This document shows, one piece after another, positions 27,017-35,503 of a stretch of DNA of 64,000 nt. The stretch spans positions 62,001-126,000 of the forward strand of contig NZ_QKZT01000008.1 in assembly GCF_003254055.1 (NCBI RefSeq), given 5' to 3'. The position numbers and the translations under genes are program-made. The DNA comes from Algoriphagus chordae. Lineage in GTDB: Bacteria; Bacteroidota; Bacteroidia; Cytophagales; Cyclobacteriaceae. The notes below the pieces were generated by a model. That model searched no databases, had not been told where the DNA came from, and worked only from the letters and a program-made list of their open reading frames with translations. How positions within the stretch are numbered: the first letter of the stretch is position 1; every line of letters starts with the position of its first letter.

Positions 27017-28546
27017 ATGTCTCTAACCACCAAATCAATCTTTCTAGTTTTACTAGGTTTCCTACTCTGCTTTACCGCTCGAGCTCAGGATGAATCACTG
27101 CTAAAAGGAAGAGTGCTGGCAGAAAGCTACTGTGGCACCTGTCACGCCTACCCAGCTCCTTCCCTTTTGCCCAAGACAATCTGGAGAAAACAGGTTCTCC
27201 CACAGATGGCTGCTATGATGGGGATAAAAACGGCTCAGGACAGTTTGGGTGTTTACGAGAATAAATCTGAGGAGGAGATTGCCATCAGTAAGAAGCTAGG
27301 GGTTTATCCCGGCTCCAATATGATCAGTGTCGAGGATTTTCAGGCAATCGTGGATTTTTACGGTGCTGAAGCTCCAAAAGAACTAGCTGCTCAAAAAGCA
27401 AAAGAAGCCCCAGATCCCTTACAGAAATTTACCGCTGAGAAGCTTTTCATAGAGGGGATCCAAAGTCCAAAGACAAGCCTAGTTGCAATCAATGAGGAAA
27501 CATCGGAGCTTTTTATAGCAGATGCCACGACCAATCAGCTCTATGTAAAAGTTCCTAGCGATGAGCTTTACACTCTACCTCAAGCTAGCAGTCCAGCCGT
27601 CGCTTTAATCAAAAAAGCTCCTAAGGTTTACAATTTTATTTCCATTGGGTCAATAGCTCCGAGCGATCTTTCTCAAGGTGCTATTTTTGAAATGAATTTG
27701 AATTCCGACTCTTGGACTCAGGTATTGGATGACTTGCCTAGACCTGTTTTTGGAATCTGGGAAGACCTGGAACAGGACGGGAAACCGGATTTATTACTTT
27801 GCAACTATGGCCATCATGGAGGAAATATCTCAATTTATCCAGATGGAAATCTTAGCTCAAATCCCATTCAACTGGGTGGAGCTGGTGCTAGAAAACTTGA
27901 AGTTGTAGATCTCAACTTGGACGGAAAATTGGATATCGTAGCACTCTTTTCCCAAGGCAACGAGCGTATCTCTGTTTTTTACAACCAGGGAAATGGTGAA
28001 TTCCAAGCTGAAAAAATACTGATGAGATTCTCACCGGTGATGGGCTCCAGTTATTTTGAATTGCAAGACTTAAATGCAGATGGAGAATTGGACATACTGT
28101 ATAGCAATGGAGATAACTGGGATTACTCATCTGTCCCAAAGCCTTATCATGGTTATCGTATCTATGAAAACAAGGGAAATGACAAATTTGAAGAAGCTTG
28201 GTTTTACCCACAATATGGAGCAGTCAAGGCCATGGCTGTGGACTTTGATGCAGACGGAGATTTAGACTTGGCGACAATCGCATTTTATGATGAACTCCAA
28301 AATCCTAAGCATCAATTTTTGCTTTTTGAAAACATAGGAAATATGACTTTTAAACCCAAGTATATGCCTGAGGCAGCATTGGGAAAATGGATGACTATGG
28401 ATGTGGGAGATCTAGATGGCGACGGAGATCAAGATATCGTCCTCGGATCCTACCTGCATAATACACTCGAATACACCAAACTAGTGATTCAAGGAATAAA
28501 TGAACTTCCGAATGTCTTAATTTTAAAGAATGGGAAAAATGATTAA
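27017..28546 (+). CDS. Exported protein with one c-type haem site and VCBS/FG-GAP repeats
   Basis: Protein of 509 residues with a signal peptide ending near residue 24 (ARAQ). A single haem-binding CxxCH (Cys39-Gly-Thr-Cys42-His43) sits in a short cytochrome-like N-terminal domain (about 30-120). The C-terminal half has five calcium-binding-loop motifs of the DxDxDGxxD kind (DLEQDGKPD, DLNLDGKLD, DLNADGELD, DFDADGDLD, DLDGDGDQD), which mark VCBS/FG-GAP beta-propeller blades. Such proteins are predicted periplasmic or surface proteins; the pairing of haem with a calcium-bound propeller suggests electron transfer or substrate oxidation, but no reaction can be named. It stands alone. Confidence 0.88.
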   Translation: MSLTTKSIFLVLLGFLLCFTARAQDESLLKGRVLAESYCGTCHAYPAPSLLPKTIWRKQVLPQMAAMMGIKTAQDSLGVYENKSEEEIAISKKLGVYPGSNMISVEDFQAIVDFYGAEAPKELAAQKAKEAPDPLQKFTAEKLFIEGIQSPKTSLVAINEETSELFIADATTNQLYVKVPSDELYTLPQASSPAVALIKKAPKVYNFISIGSIAPSDLSQGAIFEMNLNSDSWTQVLDDLPRPVFGIWEDLEQDGKPDLLLCNYGHHGGNISIYPDGNLSSNPIQLGGAGARKLEVVDLNLDGKLDIVALFSQGNERISVFYNQGNGEFQAEKILMRFSPVMGSSYFELQDLNADGELDILYSNGDNWDYSSVPKPYHGYRIYENKGNDKFEEAWFYPQYGAVKAMAVDFDADGDLDLATIAFYDELQNPKHQFLLFENIGNMTFKPKYMPEAALGKWMTMDVGDLDGDGDQDIVLGSYLHNTLEYTKLVIQGINELPNVLILKNGKND

Positions 28547-28726
28547 GCTCAGCCCAAAGTTATACTATTTCCCCACCGGTAATTGTGGTTTTCTTGTTTA
28601 AGGAAAAACCTAGCATTTTAACTATTGTGGTGATGTTACATTTATATCAAAAGTCCTAGGTGCAAGATATTTAATCTGCTAAATTCCTAACCTGAAAACC
28701 TCAAATCCTAATCGAACAAGTCATTT

Positions 28727-29176
28727 ATGAAATCATCCATATTCATTATCCTTTTAGGCTTCGTAAGCTACTTTTCCGCATCAGCTCAACAAACTTGCAT
28801 GACTGTAACTAGTATCAAAGCACTGGACGCCCAATGGGAAGAGAAGAATCTAAACCCTGACCCTGAATTTTTTAAAAGTATACTTACTGACAATTTCATC
28901 TGGGTTCACAATCATGTATCCTCCGTAGACGATAAAGAATCTGTGATCAAACGGGCGGAGAGACAAATTGCAAATGAAGGAAGCAATACCCGCTCAAGAA
29001 TCCAAAGCGATGTAGAAGTAGCAATTACAGGCAATACAGCCATCGTCACCGGCTACACCATTGTAGACCGTGGCCCTACTCCAATTAAATACAATTTCAT
29101 GCGCACTTACATTGAAATAGATGGTAAGTGCTTTCTCGCTGGAAACCACACCATGGCAATACCAGATGAGGAATAG
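28727..29176 (+). CDS. Exported NTF2-like/DUF4440 protein
   Basis: Small exported protein of 149 residues. The signal peptide ends at about residue 20 (ASAQQ). The body has the cone-shaped NTF2-like pattern: a helix with LDAQWEEKNLNPDPEFFKSILTDNFIWV, then strands with DVEVAITGNTAIVTGYTIV and a FMRTYIEIDGKCFLAGNHTM end. Such proteins bind small ligands or act as isomerase-like enzymes; nothing fixes the function. The fucosidase-like gene starts 13 bases after its stop, so the two are probably co-transcribed. Confidence 0.82.
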   Translation: MKSSIFIILLGFVSYFSASAQQTCMTVTSIKALDAQWEEKNLNPDPEFFKSILTDNFIWVHNHVSSVDDKESVIKRAERQIANEGSNTRSRIQSDVEVAITGNTAIVTGYTIVDRGPTPIKYNFMRTYIEIDGKCFLAGNHTMAIPDEE

Positions 29177-29189
29177 AATTCTATACCAA

Positions 29190-30581
29190 ATGAAAAAAAC
29201 AAATTTCAACATCCTTTTGCTTCTTTTCTTCGGACATTTTTCGCTGCAGGCACAGAATCAACTACCAACCCCAACACAAGCTCAATTAAACTGGCAAAAT
29301 GCAGAAATGGCAGCCGTTTTTCACTACGACCTCCACGTCTTTGATGGAAAAGTGTACAACCAAGCAGAAAACAGAATCACCCCGATAGCCGATTACAATA
29401 TTTTCAATCCTGTAAAATTAGACACTGATCAATGGGTGAAAGCGGCAAAAGAGGCAGGTTGTAAAATCGCCATTCTGACCGCCACGCATGAAACTGGTTT
29501 TGCTCTGTTTCAAAGTGACTCAAATCCTTACAGTATGAAAGCACTGAAATGGCAGGACGGCACAGGAGATTTACTTCGGGATTTTAAGGCTTCCTGCGAA
29601 AAATACGGCATTCTTCCCGGTGTTTATATTGGGATTCGCTGGAATTCCTTTTATGGAATTCATGATTTCAAAGTTGAAGGAGAAAGCAAATTTGCCCAAA
29701 ATCGCCAACAGTATTATAACTCAATGGTTGAAGGAATGGTAAAGGAGATCTTTACCAATTACGGAGATTGGGCCATGGTATGGTTTGATGGAGGTGCTCA
29801 TGGACCAGAACAAGGAGGCCCAGACGTACTTTCTATTTTTGAGAAATATCAACCTAATGGCTTATTCTACCACAATTTGCAACGTGCAGACATGCGCTGG
29901 GGAGGATCTGAATCGGGCACGGTTCCATATCCTAGCTGGGGCACTTTTCCCTACCAAGCGGTGGGTGCAGGTGAAAGCACCAAAGAAGAAATCAGTAGAA
30001 ATAACTTTGCTTTGCTGAAAACAGGTGATCCAAATGGAAGTTATTATATGCCAGCCATGAGCGATGCCCCATTAAGAGGATATGGTGGTCACGATTGGTT
30101 TTGGGAGCCTGGTAGAGATGAGCTTGTTTATCCATTGGACAAACTAGTGAATATGTATTACAATTCCGTAGGACATAATTCTACTTTGATTTTGGGCCTA
30201 ACTCCGAATGCTGAAGGCTTGCTCCCAGAGACAGATACCAAGCGGCTAAAAGAGCTGGGTGATGAAATAAATAGAAGGTTCGAAAACAAAATCCAATCTA
30301 CATCAGGTACTGGAACGGAACTCCATCTCAAACTTGATAAAAAGCAAAAAGTCAACCAAGTAGTGCTGATGGAAGACATCATACAGGGAGAAAGAGTCCG
30401 GAAATTCACTATCGAAGGAAAGACAAAAGGCGGCTGGAAAACTATTTTTGAAGGATCAGTGATCGGACATAAGTTTATTCATCAGTTTGAGGCAATGGAA
30501 GTATCTGATCTCCGACTGAAGATAATTGAATCAATAGGAGAAGCTCAAATCAAGGATTTCAGTGTTTACTCATTTGATTAG
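29190..30581 (+). CDS. GH29-type alpha-L-fucosidase, divergent
   Basis: Exported glycoside hydrolase of 463 residues. I chose the ATG at 29190, which gives MKKTNFN plus a clean signal peptide (cleavage near LQAQ); an in-frame upstream GTG-like start would read through the previous gene. The barrel shows the GH29 order: AAVFHYDLHVF where most members have a HWG motif, KIAILTATHETGFALF where most have HHDGF, and MVWFDGG with the nucleophile Asp200. The C-terminal part (about 370-463) is a beta-sandwich. The changes at the first two fucose-binding spots suggest altered specificity. The preceding NTF2-like gene ends 13 bases upstream. Confidence 0.85.
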   Translation: MKKTNFNILLLLFFGHFSLQAQNQLPTPTQAQLNWQNAEMAAVFHYDLHVFDGKVYNQAENRITPIADYNIFNPVKLDTDQWVKAAKEAGCKIAILTATHETGFALFQSDSNPYSMKALKWQDGTGDLLRDFKASCEKYGILPGVYIGIRWNSFYGIHDFKVEGESKFAQNRQQYYNSMVEGMVKEIFTNYGDWAMVWFDGGAHGPEQGGPDVLSIFEKYQPNGLFYHNLQRADMRWGGSESGTVPYPSWGTFPYQAVGAGESTKEEISRNNFALLKTGDPNGSYYMPAMSDAPLRGYGGHDWFWEPGRDELVYPLDKLVNMYYNSVGHNSTLILGLTPNAEGLLPETDTKRLKELGDEINRRFENKIQSTSGTGTELHLKLDKKQKVNQVVLMEDIIQGERVRKFTIEGKTKGGWKTIFEGSVIGHKFIHQFEAMEVSDLRLKIIESIGEAQIKDFSVYSFD

Positions 30582-30613
30582 TTTATACCAAGCAATACTT
30601 CTCGAGGTTTAGC

Positions 30614-31837
30614 TTAATTGATTTTCAACTGAATTTCTTCAAGCCTACCCTTATGATAATCACTCCCCGATATCTCAAAGGCCTTTTTCACATAGGTTAA
30701 AGCAGATTCTAAATCGTCATTTGCCACATAATAATCCGCCATAGAATCGTACATATTGGCAGAGTTTGGGAAATAGTGGATTCCCTGCTCAAAGAACATT
30801 TTCGCCTTGTCCATTTGTCCTCTATCCATACTCATGTATCCGGACATATTTACTAAATCTTCCGGATAAGGAGCTACCTCATAGCCAAAGTGAGCCTCCA
30901 GCTTCTTAGCTCTATAGTTAATCAATTCGATGAGATCTTCAGTGGGAGTTTCTGGAATATTGAATAATTCGACTCTTTCCATCTGAAACCATTTGAAAAT
31001 TGAAATCAAGCCATTCCGAAGAGAAGGAAGGGGAATTGTGCCGTGAAGATCCTTTGGAAAAAACTCCCAGTCAAAGTCCAAATTAGTTTGAGAGTTAGCC
31101 CTACAGAGCTCCGCAAAAGCCATATTGCTTTTGGCAAACAAGGTGAACTCCGATTCATCCTGCATGACATCCTCTAGGGTCATTTCAGGCTTTTGCATAT
31201 GCAGCTGACCATTGAGCGAAATATAGAGAGATTTCCCATTGAGGCTTTTGCTTTCAAAAACTTCCTTCGCTTGCTTTAGCATCAGCTGATCATCCCAGTC
31301 CAAACTCGGATCTATCGCCAAATAATTGACAAATAAGTCTGGTTGATTGAGAAGAGTATTGATAGCAAACAATCCTCCGTAAGAATGTCCAATTAAGGTT
31401 TTGTAGGTTGTGACTGGATAGTTAGCTTCAACATAAGGAATCAATTCTGAGGATAGAAACTCCGTGAAAGCTGCCGCTCCCCCATTCGGAGCATAACTTG
31501 GTTCAACGACGGATGGGGTTAAATCTCTGTTTCTATTTTCATGATTGGAAATGCCTATGAGGATCATGTCGGGCAGGAATCCGCCTGAGTAAAACGATTG
31601 AGTCACAGACAGTGCTGACAGCAGAATTTCCCCATCCAAAATGTAGGCTGTAGGATATTTCTTATTCGAGTCAAAGTTCTCAGGTACTTGAACATAAAAG
31701 ACTCTGGTCTCTTTGAGCAACTCCGAATAAATACTATCCTTCAATCCAATCTGAGCTAGAAATTGTGCTTGCGCTGTACCTATCATGCTAAACATTAGCA
31801 AGAGGCATAGGAAGGTTTTTTGAAATGAGTAGGTCAT
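30614..31837 (-). CDS. Esterase (PF00756 type) with C-terminal TPR-like tail
   Basis: Exported protein of 407 residues; the signal peptide ends near residue 25 (TAQAQF). The N-terminal domain (about 35-285) resembles Fes/IroE and esterase-D-like hydrolases: RVFYVQVPENFD, the nucleophile in IGHSYGGLFAI, an Asp in LAIDPSLDWDD, and a His in DLHGTIPL. The last 90 residues contain two TPR-like repeats (MDKAKMFFEQGIHYFPNSANMYDSMADYY, then DLESALTYVKKAFEIS). Such fusions are common in Bacteroidota and of unknown substrate. It converges with the fucosidase gene and has no obvious terminator of its own. Confidence 0.85.
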   Translation of the reverse strand: MTYSFQKTFLCLLLMFSMIGTAQAQFLAQIGLKDSIYSELLKETRVFYVQVPENFDSNKKYPTAYILDGEILLSALSVTQSFYSGGFLPDMILIGISNHENRNRDLTPSVVEPSYAPNGGAAAFTEFLSSELIPYVEANYPVTTYKTLIGHSYGGLFAINTLLNQPDLFVNYLAIDPSLDWDDQLMLKQAKEVFESKSLNGKSLYISLNGQLHMQKPEMTLEDVMQDESEFTLFAKSNMAFAELCRANSQTNLDFDWEFFPKDLHGTIPLPSLRNGLISIFKWFQMERVELFNIPETPTEDLIELINYRAKKLEAHFGYEVAPYPEDLVNMSGYMSMDRGQMDKAKMFFEQGIHYFPNSANMYDSMADYYVANDDLESALTYVKKAFEISGSDYHKGRLEEIQLKIN

Positions 31838-31872
31838 CAGGATAGTATTAGGGGAAGGCTTTTAGTAGGATT

Positions 31873-32373
31873 TTACTCGGCTACTTCGATTTCAGATTTT
31901 CTCATCAAGCTCAGGACAAAAGTTGCTGTATAACCCAGGATAAAGACAAGTAACCCGAACAAAGGCGAGAGCAAGGTGATTTTCAGTCCACCTGCGATAA
32001 TTGAAGGTTCTTCTCCACCTGAAATCTCGAGTGCATCAAATACACTAATCATTCCCATTAAACTATTGGCAAATGAAATAACCAATCCAAGAAGCACTAC
32101 TTGGTTGATCAGTTTTTTATACTTCAAAAAAGTACCTTCCTCCCCTTTCAAATTGGCAAAAGCCTTGACAGTAAAAAAAAACGCTAACAAAAGACAAGCA
32201 AGAATAAGTAACATCCCTGTCAAGCCTCCTTCTTCAAATCTGTCAATGATGACATTTGAAAGAATCAATTTTTGAGTAAAAACAGCTGGGAAAATGAACA
32301 TAAATATGGTGATTAGTTGATGGTACAAGTTTACAGTACTCAGAGCTCTTAAATTAGGTTTTGCGATCAACAA
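31873..32373 (-). CDS. Small membrane protein with an ExbB/TolQ-like segment
   Basis: Protein of 166 residues with about four membrane helices (near residues 16-36, 50-70, 88-110, 128-155). The stretch GMISVFDALEISGGEEPSIIAGGLKITLLSPLFGLLVF resembles the conserved end of MotA/TolQ/ExbB proton-channel proteins (GG-xAL-TT-xGLxxA), which is suggestive only. No ExbD or TonB gene is next to it. No ATG precedes the first membrane helix: the best start is a TTG at 32373 (a second TTG follows). It lies 35 bases upstream of the esterase gene on the same strand. Confidence 0.6.
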   Translation of the reverse strand: MLIAKPNLRALSTVNLYHQLITIFMFIFPAVFTQKLILSNVIIDRFEEGGLTGMLLILACLLLAFFFTVKAFANLKGEEGTFLKYKKLINQVVLLGLVISFANSLMGMISVFDALEISGGEEPSIIAGGLKITLLSPLFGLLVFILGYTATFVLSLMRKSEIEVAE

Positions 32374-32512
32374 CTGGCTAACCCAGATAATTGACAGGAA
32401 TTCGGGTAGTTTTGGAATATATCTGCTAGCTCATGTTACTTATCCTACCTAACTCGTCAACCATCGCAATTTCTTTGCAATTACAATTTTTTGAAAGACC
32501 TTGTCCATTTCA

Positions 32513-33604
32513 ATGGTAAAGAATAACAGCCTTTTAATTCAAGTTTCTAAGAAATTGCTGGAGCAGGCATCCATCTGTTTAGCTGCACTGTTGTTCTTTA
32601 CTTTTTACTTCGGCATCACTATTTCTGACCTCGTACCTGCCTTCACCTTTGGTTTATTTCTACTTCCTGTCACCATGGGAATGGTGAATGTATTCAGTTT
32701 CTATCTGATCCCAGAATTTCTTTTCCGCCAAAAGCATACTTGGTTTGCGCTATACACAGCGTATACCCTTGTTATTTCTTTTTTCCTGATTGCGCTCTCC
32801 TCCTTTTATGGATTCATTTTCATTAATTCATTGGATAGCATGGACAGTAGTTTCCTCTTCAGCAAAAATCTATACCTGATAATCGTCGGAGTCTATATTG
32901 TGGTTTTGCTTACTTCCCTCTTTTCCGCATACAGAGAAAGTTATAAAATACACCTGCGAAATCAAGAGCTTCAATTTACCCTTGTAAACGGTGAACTGGA
33001 ACTCAAGCAAGAGGAACTTTCCTACCTGAAAATGCAGATTCATCCGCATTTCTTATTCAATACACTCAACACCATTTATGGGTCTGCTATTGCCAAAAGT
33101 GCTGAAACACCAGAGCTGATTCTCAAACTATCCAACCTTCTGGATTACATTTTATACCAAACTCAAAAGTCGCTTGTTCCACTTCAGGATGAAATTGATC
33201 ATCTGAAAGACTACTTGGATCTGGAAAAGCTGAGGCATGGAGACAGGCTTCAGGTATGCGCAGATTTTCCAGACGAAACAACCAACTTGAAAATAGCCCC
33301 CATGCTTTTTCTTCCCTTGTTGGAAAACAGTTTCAAACATGGGAAATCACAGGAAAAACACGCCTTTGTGGAATTGCACATAAGTACTGAAGATGATAAA
33401 GTACGCTTCTTTCTGAAAAACACCTTTGAGGAAAGTCTATCAAAAGAAACCTTGAGCTCCACTGGAATTGGTCTTCCAAACATCAAAAAGCGCCTAGGAC
33501 ACCTCTATCCCAATTCTCATAAATTCAGCATTCAAAAATTAGATGGGTATTTTATAGTTGAGTTAGAATTGCAAAGCTCCCAATCCAAACCAATCGTATC
33601 ATGA
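32513..33604 (+). CDS. LytS/YehU-type sensor histidine kinase
   Basis: Membrane sensor kinase of 363 residues from the ATG at 32513; a TTG at 32501 would add four residues. Four membrane helices fill residues 15-140, with short loops and no large sensor domain. The kinase is of the His_kinase/PF06580 type: phospho-acceptor His179 in PHFLFNTLN, a coiled linker before it, then the N box (NSFKHG) and the G box (STGIGLPNIKKRL). The stop overlaps the start of the response-regulator gene by 4 bases (ATGA), so the two are a coupled two-component system. No target gene is adjacent beyond the regulator. Confidence 0.95.
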   Translation: MVKNNSLLIQVSKKLLEQASICLAALLFFTFYFGITISDLVPAFTFGLFLLPVTMGMVNVFSFYLIPEFLFRQKHTWFALYTAYTLVISFFLIALSSFYGFIFINSLDSMDSSFLFSKNLYLIIVGVYIVVLLTSLFSAYRESYKIHLRNQELQFTLVNGELELKQEELSYLKMQIHPHFLFNTLNTIYGSAIAKSAETPELILKLSNLLDYILYQTQKSLVPLQDEIDHLKDYLDLEKLRHGDRLQVCADFPDETTNLKIAPMLFLPLLENSFKHGKSQEKHAFVELHISTEDDKVRFFLKNTFEESLSKETLSSTGIGLPNIKKRLGHLYPNSHKFSIQKLDGYFIVELELQSSQSKPIVS

Positions 33605-34296
33605 ACTGCCTGATCGTCGATGATGAACCTATCGCCCAGAGCATCCTGAAAGATTTCATATCGAAAGTGGATCATTTGAATCTTGTGGGCTGCTCCAGCA
33701 ACGCCAATGAAGCATTCAATGTGGTGCAGCAGGAACAGGTAGATCTGATTTTTCTCGACATCAATATGCCAGGGATTGACGGTATGGCTTTCGCCAAAAT
33801 TATTCCCAAAGAAATCCATGTGATTTTCACCACAGCTTATCGTGAGTATGCCATTGAGGGATTCAACCTGGAGGCGACTGATTACTTATTGAAGCCAATT
33901 CCTTTTGACAGATTCCTGAAGTCAGTCACTAAAGCAACGGAGATTCTTAAGAATAATGGGGCTCTTTCAGCTGAAGAAAAGCCAAACTTCTTGTTTGTCC
34001 GGCAAGACAGGAAAATGGAAAAAGTAGATTTTTCTGAAATCCTCTTCATAGAAAGCTTTGCGGATTATATCAAGATTCACCTAAAAGATCGTGTGTTGGT
34101 CGTCCGAGAGAGCATCTCCAATTTCGAGAAAAAGCTCCCTGAAAGTCAATTCATCAGGTTTCATCGCTCCTATATCGGAAATATTGCGGCCATTGATTCT
34201 TATACTCATGAGTACCTGCAGATCGGAAAGGAAGCGCTGACGATCAGCAGGTCGTATAAGGAAGAAGTGCTGAAGCGGCTGCAGCAGTTTGAGTAG
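33601..34296 (+). CDS. LytTR-family response regulator
   Basis: Response regulator of 231 residues. The receiver domain (about 1-120) has the acidic pocket DDE at residues 7-9, the phospho-acceptor Asp53 in FLDINMPGIDG, the Thr in VIFTTAY and Lys in LLKPIPF. The C-terminal LytTR domain (about 135-231; KVDFSEILFIESFADYIKIHL, FIRFHRSYIGNI) binds DNA through beta-strands rather than a helix-turn-helix. It is the partner of the kinase it overlaps. The 246-base gap after it holds no gene. Confidence 0.95.
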   Translation: MNCLIVDDEPIAQSILKDFISKVDHLNLVGCSSNANEAFNVVQQEQVDLIFLDINMPGIDGMAFAKIIPKEIHVIFTTAYREYAIEGFNLEATDYLLKPIPFDRFLKSVTKATEILKNNGALSAEEKPNFLFVRQDRKMEKVDFSEILFIESFADYIKIHLKDRVLVVRESISNFEKKLPESQFIRFHRSYIGNIAAIDSYTHEYLQIGKEALTISRSYKEEVLKRLQQFE

Positions 34297-34516
34297 GGAT
34301 AGTTATTTCGAATGATTATCCTCATTTATGACAGTTGCAAAATTCTCTTTGCTTGCTAAGTTAGATGACCGATGATCGAAGCATGTCTCAATTCTTACTT
34401 AACCACTTCCTTTATTGCTTTTATCTCCTTGCAATTAGAAAAGCAGATTTACTTAAACTCTCAAAAATACCTAGATTTTTTTCTCTCCCTTAGTGATAAA
34501 TTGGTTTTTTGAATTT

Positions 34517-34541
34517 ACTTTGTAACTCAAAGTACTTTTAA
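34517..34541 (+). promoter_or_regulatory. Operator/promoter element, copy 1 of 2 in the CreD cluster
   Basis: The pattern ACTTTG-TAACT-CAAAGT-ACTTTTAA ends one base before the ATG at 34543. ACTTTG and CAAAGT form an inverted repeat with 5-base spacing, and CAAAGTACTTTT adds an overlapping palindrome AAAGTACTTT. An identical layout precedes creD at 35469-35493. The TTTG part could also serve as the -7 box. The likely binder is the small winged-helix regulator encoded in the same operon. Confidence 0.7.
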
Positions 34542-34542
34542 T

Positions 34543-35157
34543 ATGAGAAAACCAGAACAAGAGTTAGCTGATATCAAATCCATGATGGAGCGAAGTACCC
34601 GCTTCTTGTCCCTGAGTGGGCTTTCTGGAATATTGGCAGGAGTATATGCCCTAATTGCAGCCGCAATAGCCTATAGTTTGATTTACTATCCAAATCTCCC
34701 CATAGGATTTCGGACTTCATACATAAATGATGACCAGGTTTTACCTAAACTTCTACTGACAGCATCCGCAGTGCTAATTCTCTCATTGGGAACCGCATGG
34801 CTATTGAGCAAAAAGAAGAGCCAGCGGACTGCAAGCAAAATATGGTCTCCTGCGAGTAAACGATTCTTGACAGCCTTAATGATTCCTTTGATCACTGGAG
34901 GTATTTTCTGCTTGGCACTCATTTTTAGAGGATATTTAGTCATCGTAGCCCCTGCAACTTTGATATTCTATGGTTTAGGATTACTCAATGCCTCAAATCA
35001 TACACTTAGCGACATTAAATACCTGGGCTACTGCCAATTGGGTTTGGGAATACTTTCAGCTTTCTTTCCTGGCTATGGACTTATCTTTTGGGGATTGGGA
35101 TTTGGTGTCCTACATATCATCTACGGAACGATGATGTATTACAAATACGACAGATAA
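34543..35157 (+). CDS. Multi-helix membrane protein of the CreD cluster
   Basis: Protein of 204 residues that I cannot assign to a named family. A cytosolic N-terminal helix (PEQELADIKSMMERSTRF) is followed by about six membrane helices: near residues 22-45, 66-86, 105-128, 130-148, 160-175 and 178-197. The MERSTRF-LSLSG opening recalls proteins encoded with small winged-helix regulators in Bacteroidota. The regulator's GTG start lies one base after the stop, so the two are coupled; the protein could be a sensor or an effector that is regulated together with creD. Confidence 0.8.
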   Translation: MRKPEQELADIKSMMERSTRFLSLSGLSGILAGVYALIAAAIAYSLIYYPNLPIGFRTSYINDDQVLPKLLLTASAVLILSLGTAWLLSKKKSQRTASKIWSPASKRFLTALMIPLITGGIFCLALIFRGYLVIVAPATLIFYGLGLLNASNHTLSDIKYLGYCQLGLGILSAFFPGYGLIFWGLGFGVLHIIYGTMMYYKYDR

Positions 35158-35158
35158 G

Positions 35159-35452
35159 GTGAAGGGGAATTACGACAAAGCATTTGAAAATGTGGTCAGA
35201 CTTCGAGTCATGTCCATCCTGATGGTGAACGAGGAATATGACTTCAATTCCTTCAAGGAAATCTTGGAGGTAACGGATGGGAATCTGGCTTCGCACCTGA
35301 AAAACCTCGAAAAACAGGAATACATCGCCGTCAATAAATCCTTTGTGGGGAGAAAACCATTGACCAATTATTCTGCAACGAACAACGGCAAAAAGGCCTT
35401 CCAAGATCATCTGGAATTCCTTGAAAATTTAATTAAAGAGAACAAAACCTAA
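35159..35452 (+). CDS. Small winged-helix transcriptional regulator (HTH_34 type)
   Basis: DNA-binding protein of 97 residues consisting of a single winged helix: RLRVMSILMV (helix 1), DFNSFKEILEVTDGNLASHLKNLEKQEYI (helices 2-3 with the recognition helix), the wing KSFVGRKPLTNYSATNNG and a dimerising C-terminal helix FQDHLEFLENLIKE. The start is a GTG at 35159, one base after the stop of the membrane-protein gene; no ATG is available before the conserved part. It has no promoter of its own and the two operator copies flank its operon, so it most likely controls both that operon and creD. Confidence 0.88.
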   Translation: MKGNYDKAFENVVRLRVMSILMVNEEYDFNSFKEILEVTDGNLASHLKNLEKQEYIAVNKSFVGRKPLTNYSATNNGKKAFQDHLEFLENLIKENKT

Positions 35453-35468
35453 AAAAATTTACTCACTC

Positions 35469-35493
35469 ACTTTGAATTACAAAGTACTTTTAA
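35469..35493 (+). promoter_or_regulatory. Operator/promoter element, copy 2 of 2, before creD
   Basis: ACTTTG-AATTA-CAAAGT-ACTTTTAA, matching copy 1 at 34517-34541 in both arms and in the eight bases after them; only the 5-base spacer differs. It ends 10 bases before the creD ATG. Two identical arms with a changed spacer argue for a protein-binding site rather than chance. Confidence 0.72.
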
Positions 35494-35503
35494 AACCTAA
35501 GCA

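Noticed and set aside
29121..29189. Start of the GH29 gene inside the preceding NTF2-like gene
   Set aside because: The extra 23 residues are an out-of-frame read of the upstream gene and would bury the signal peptide.
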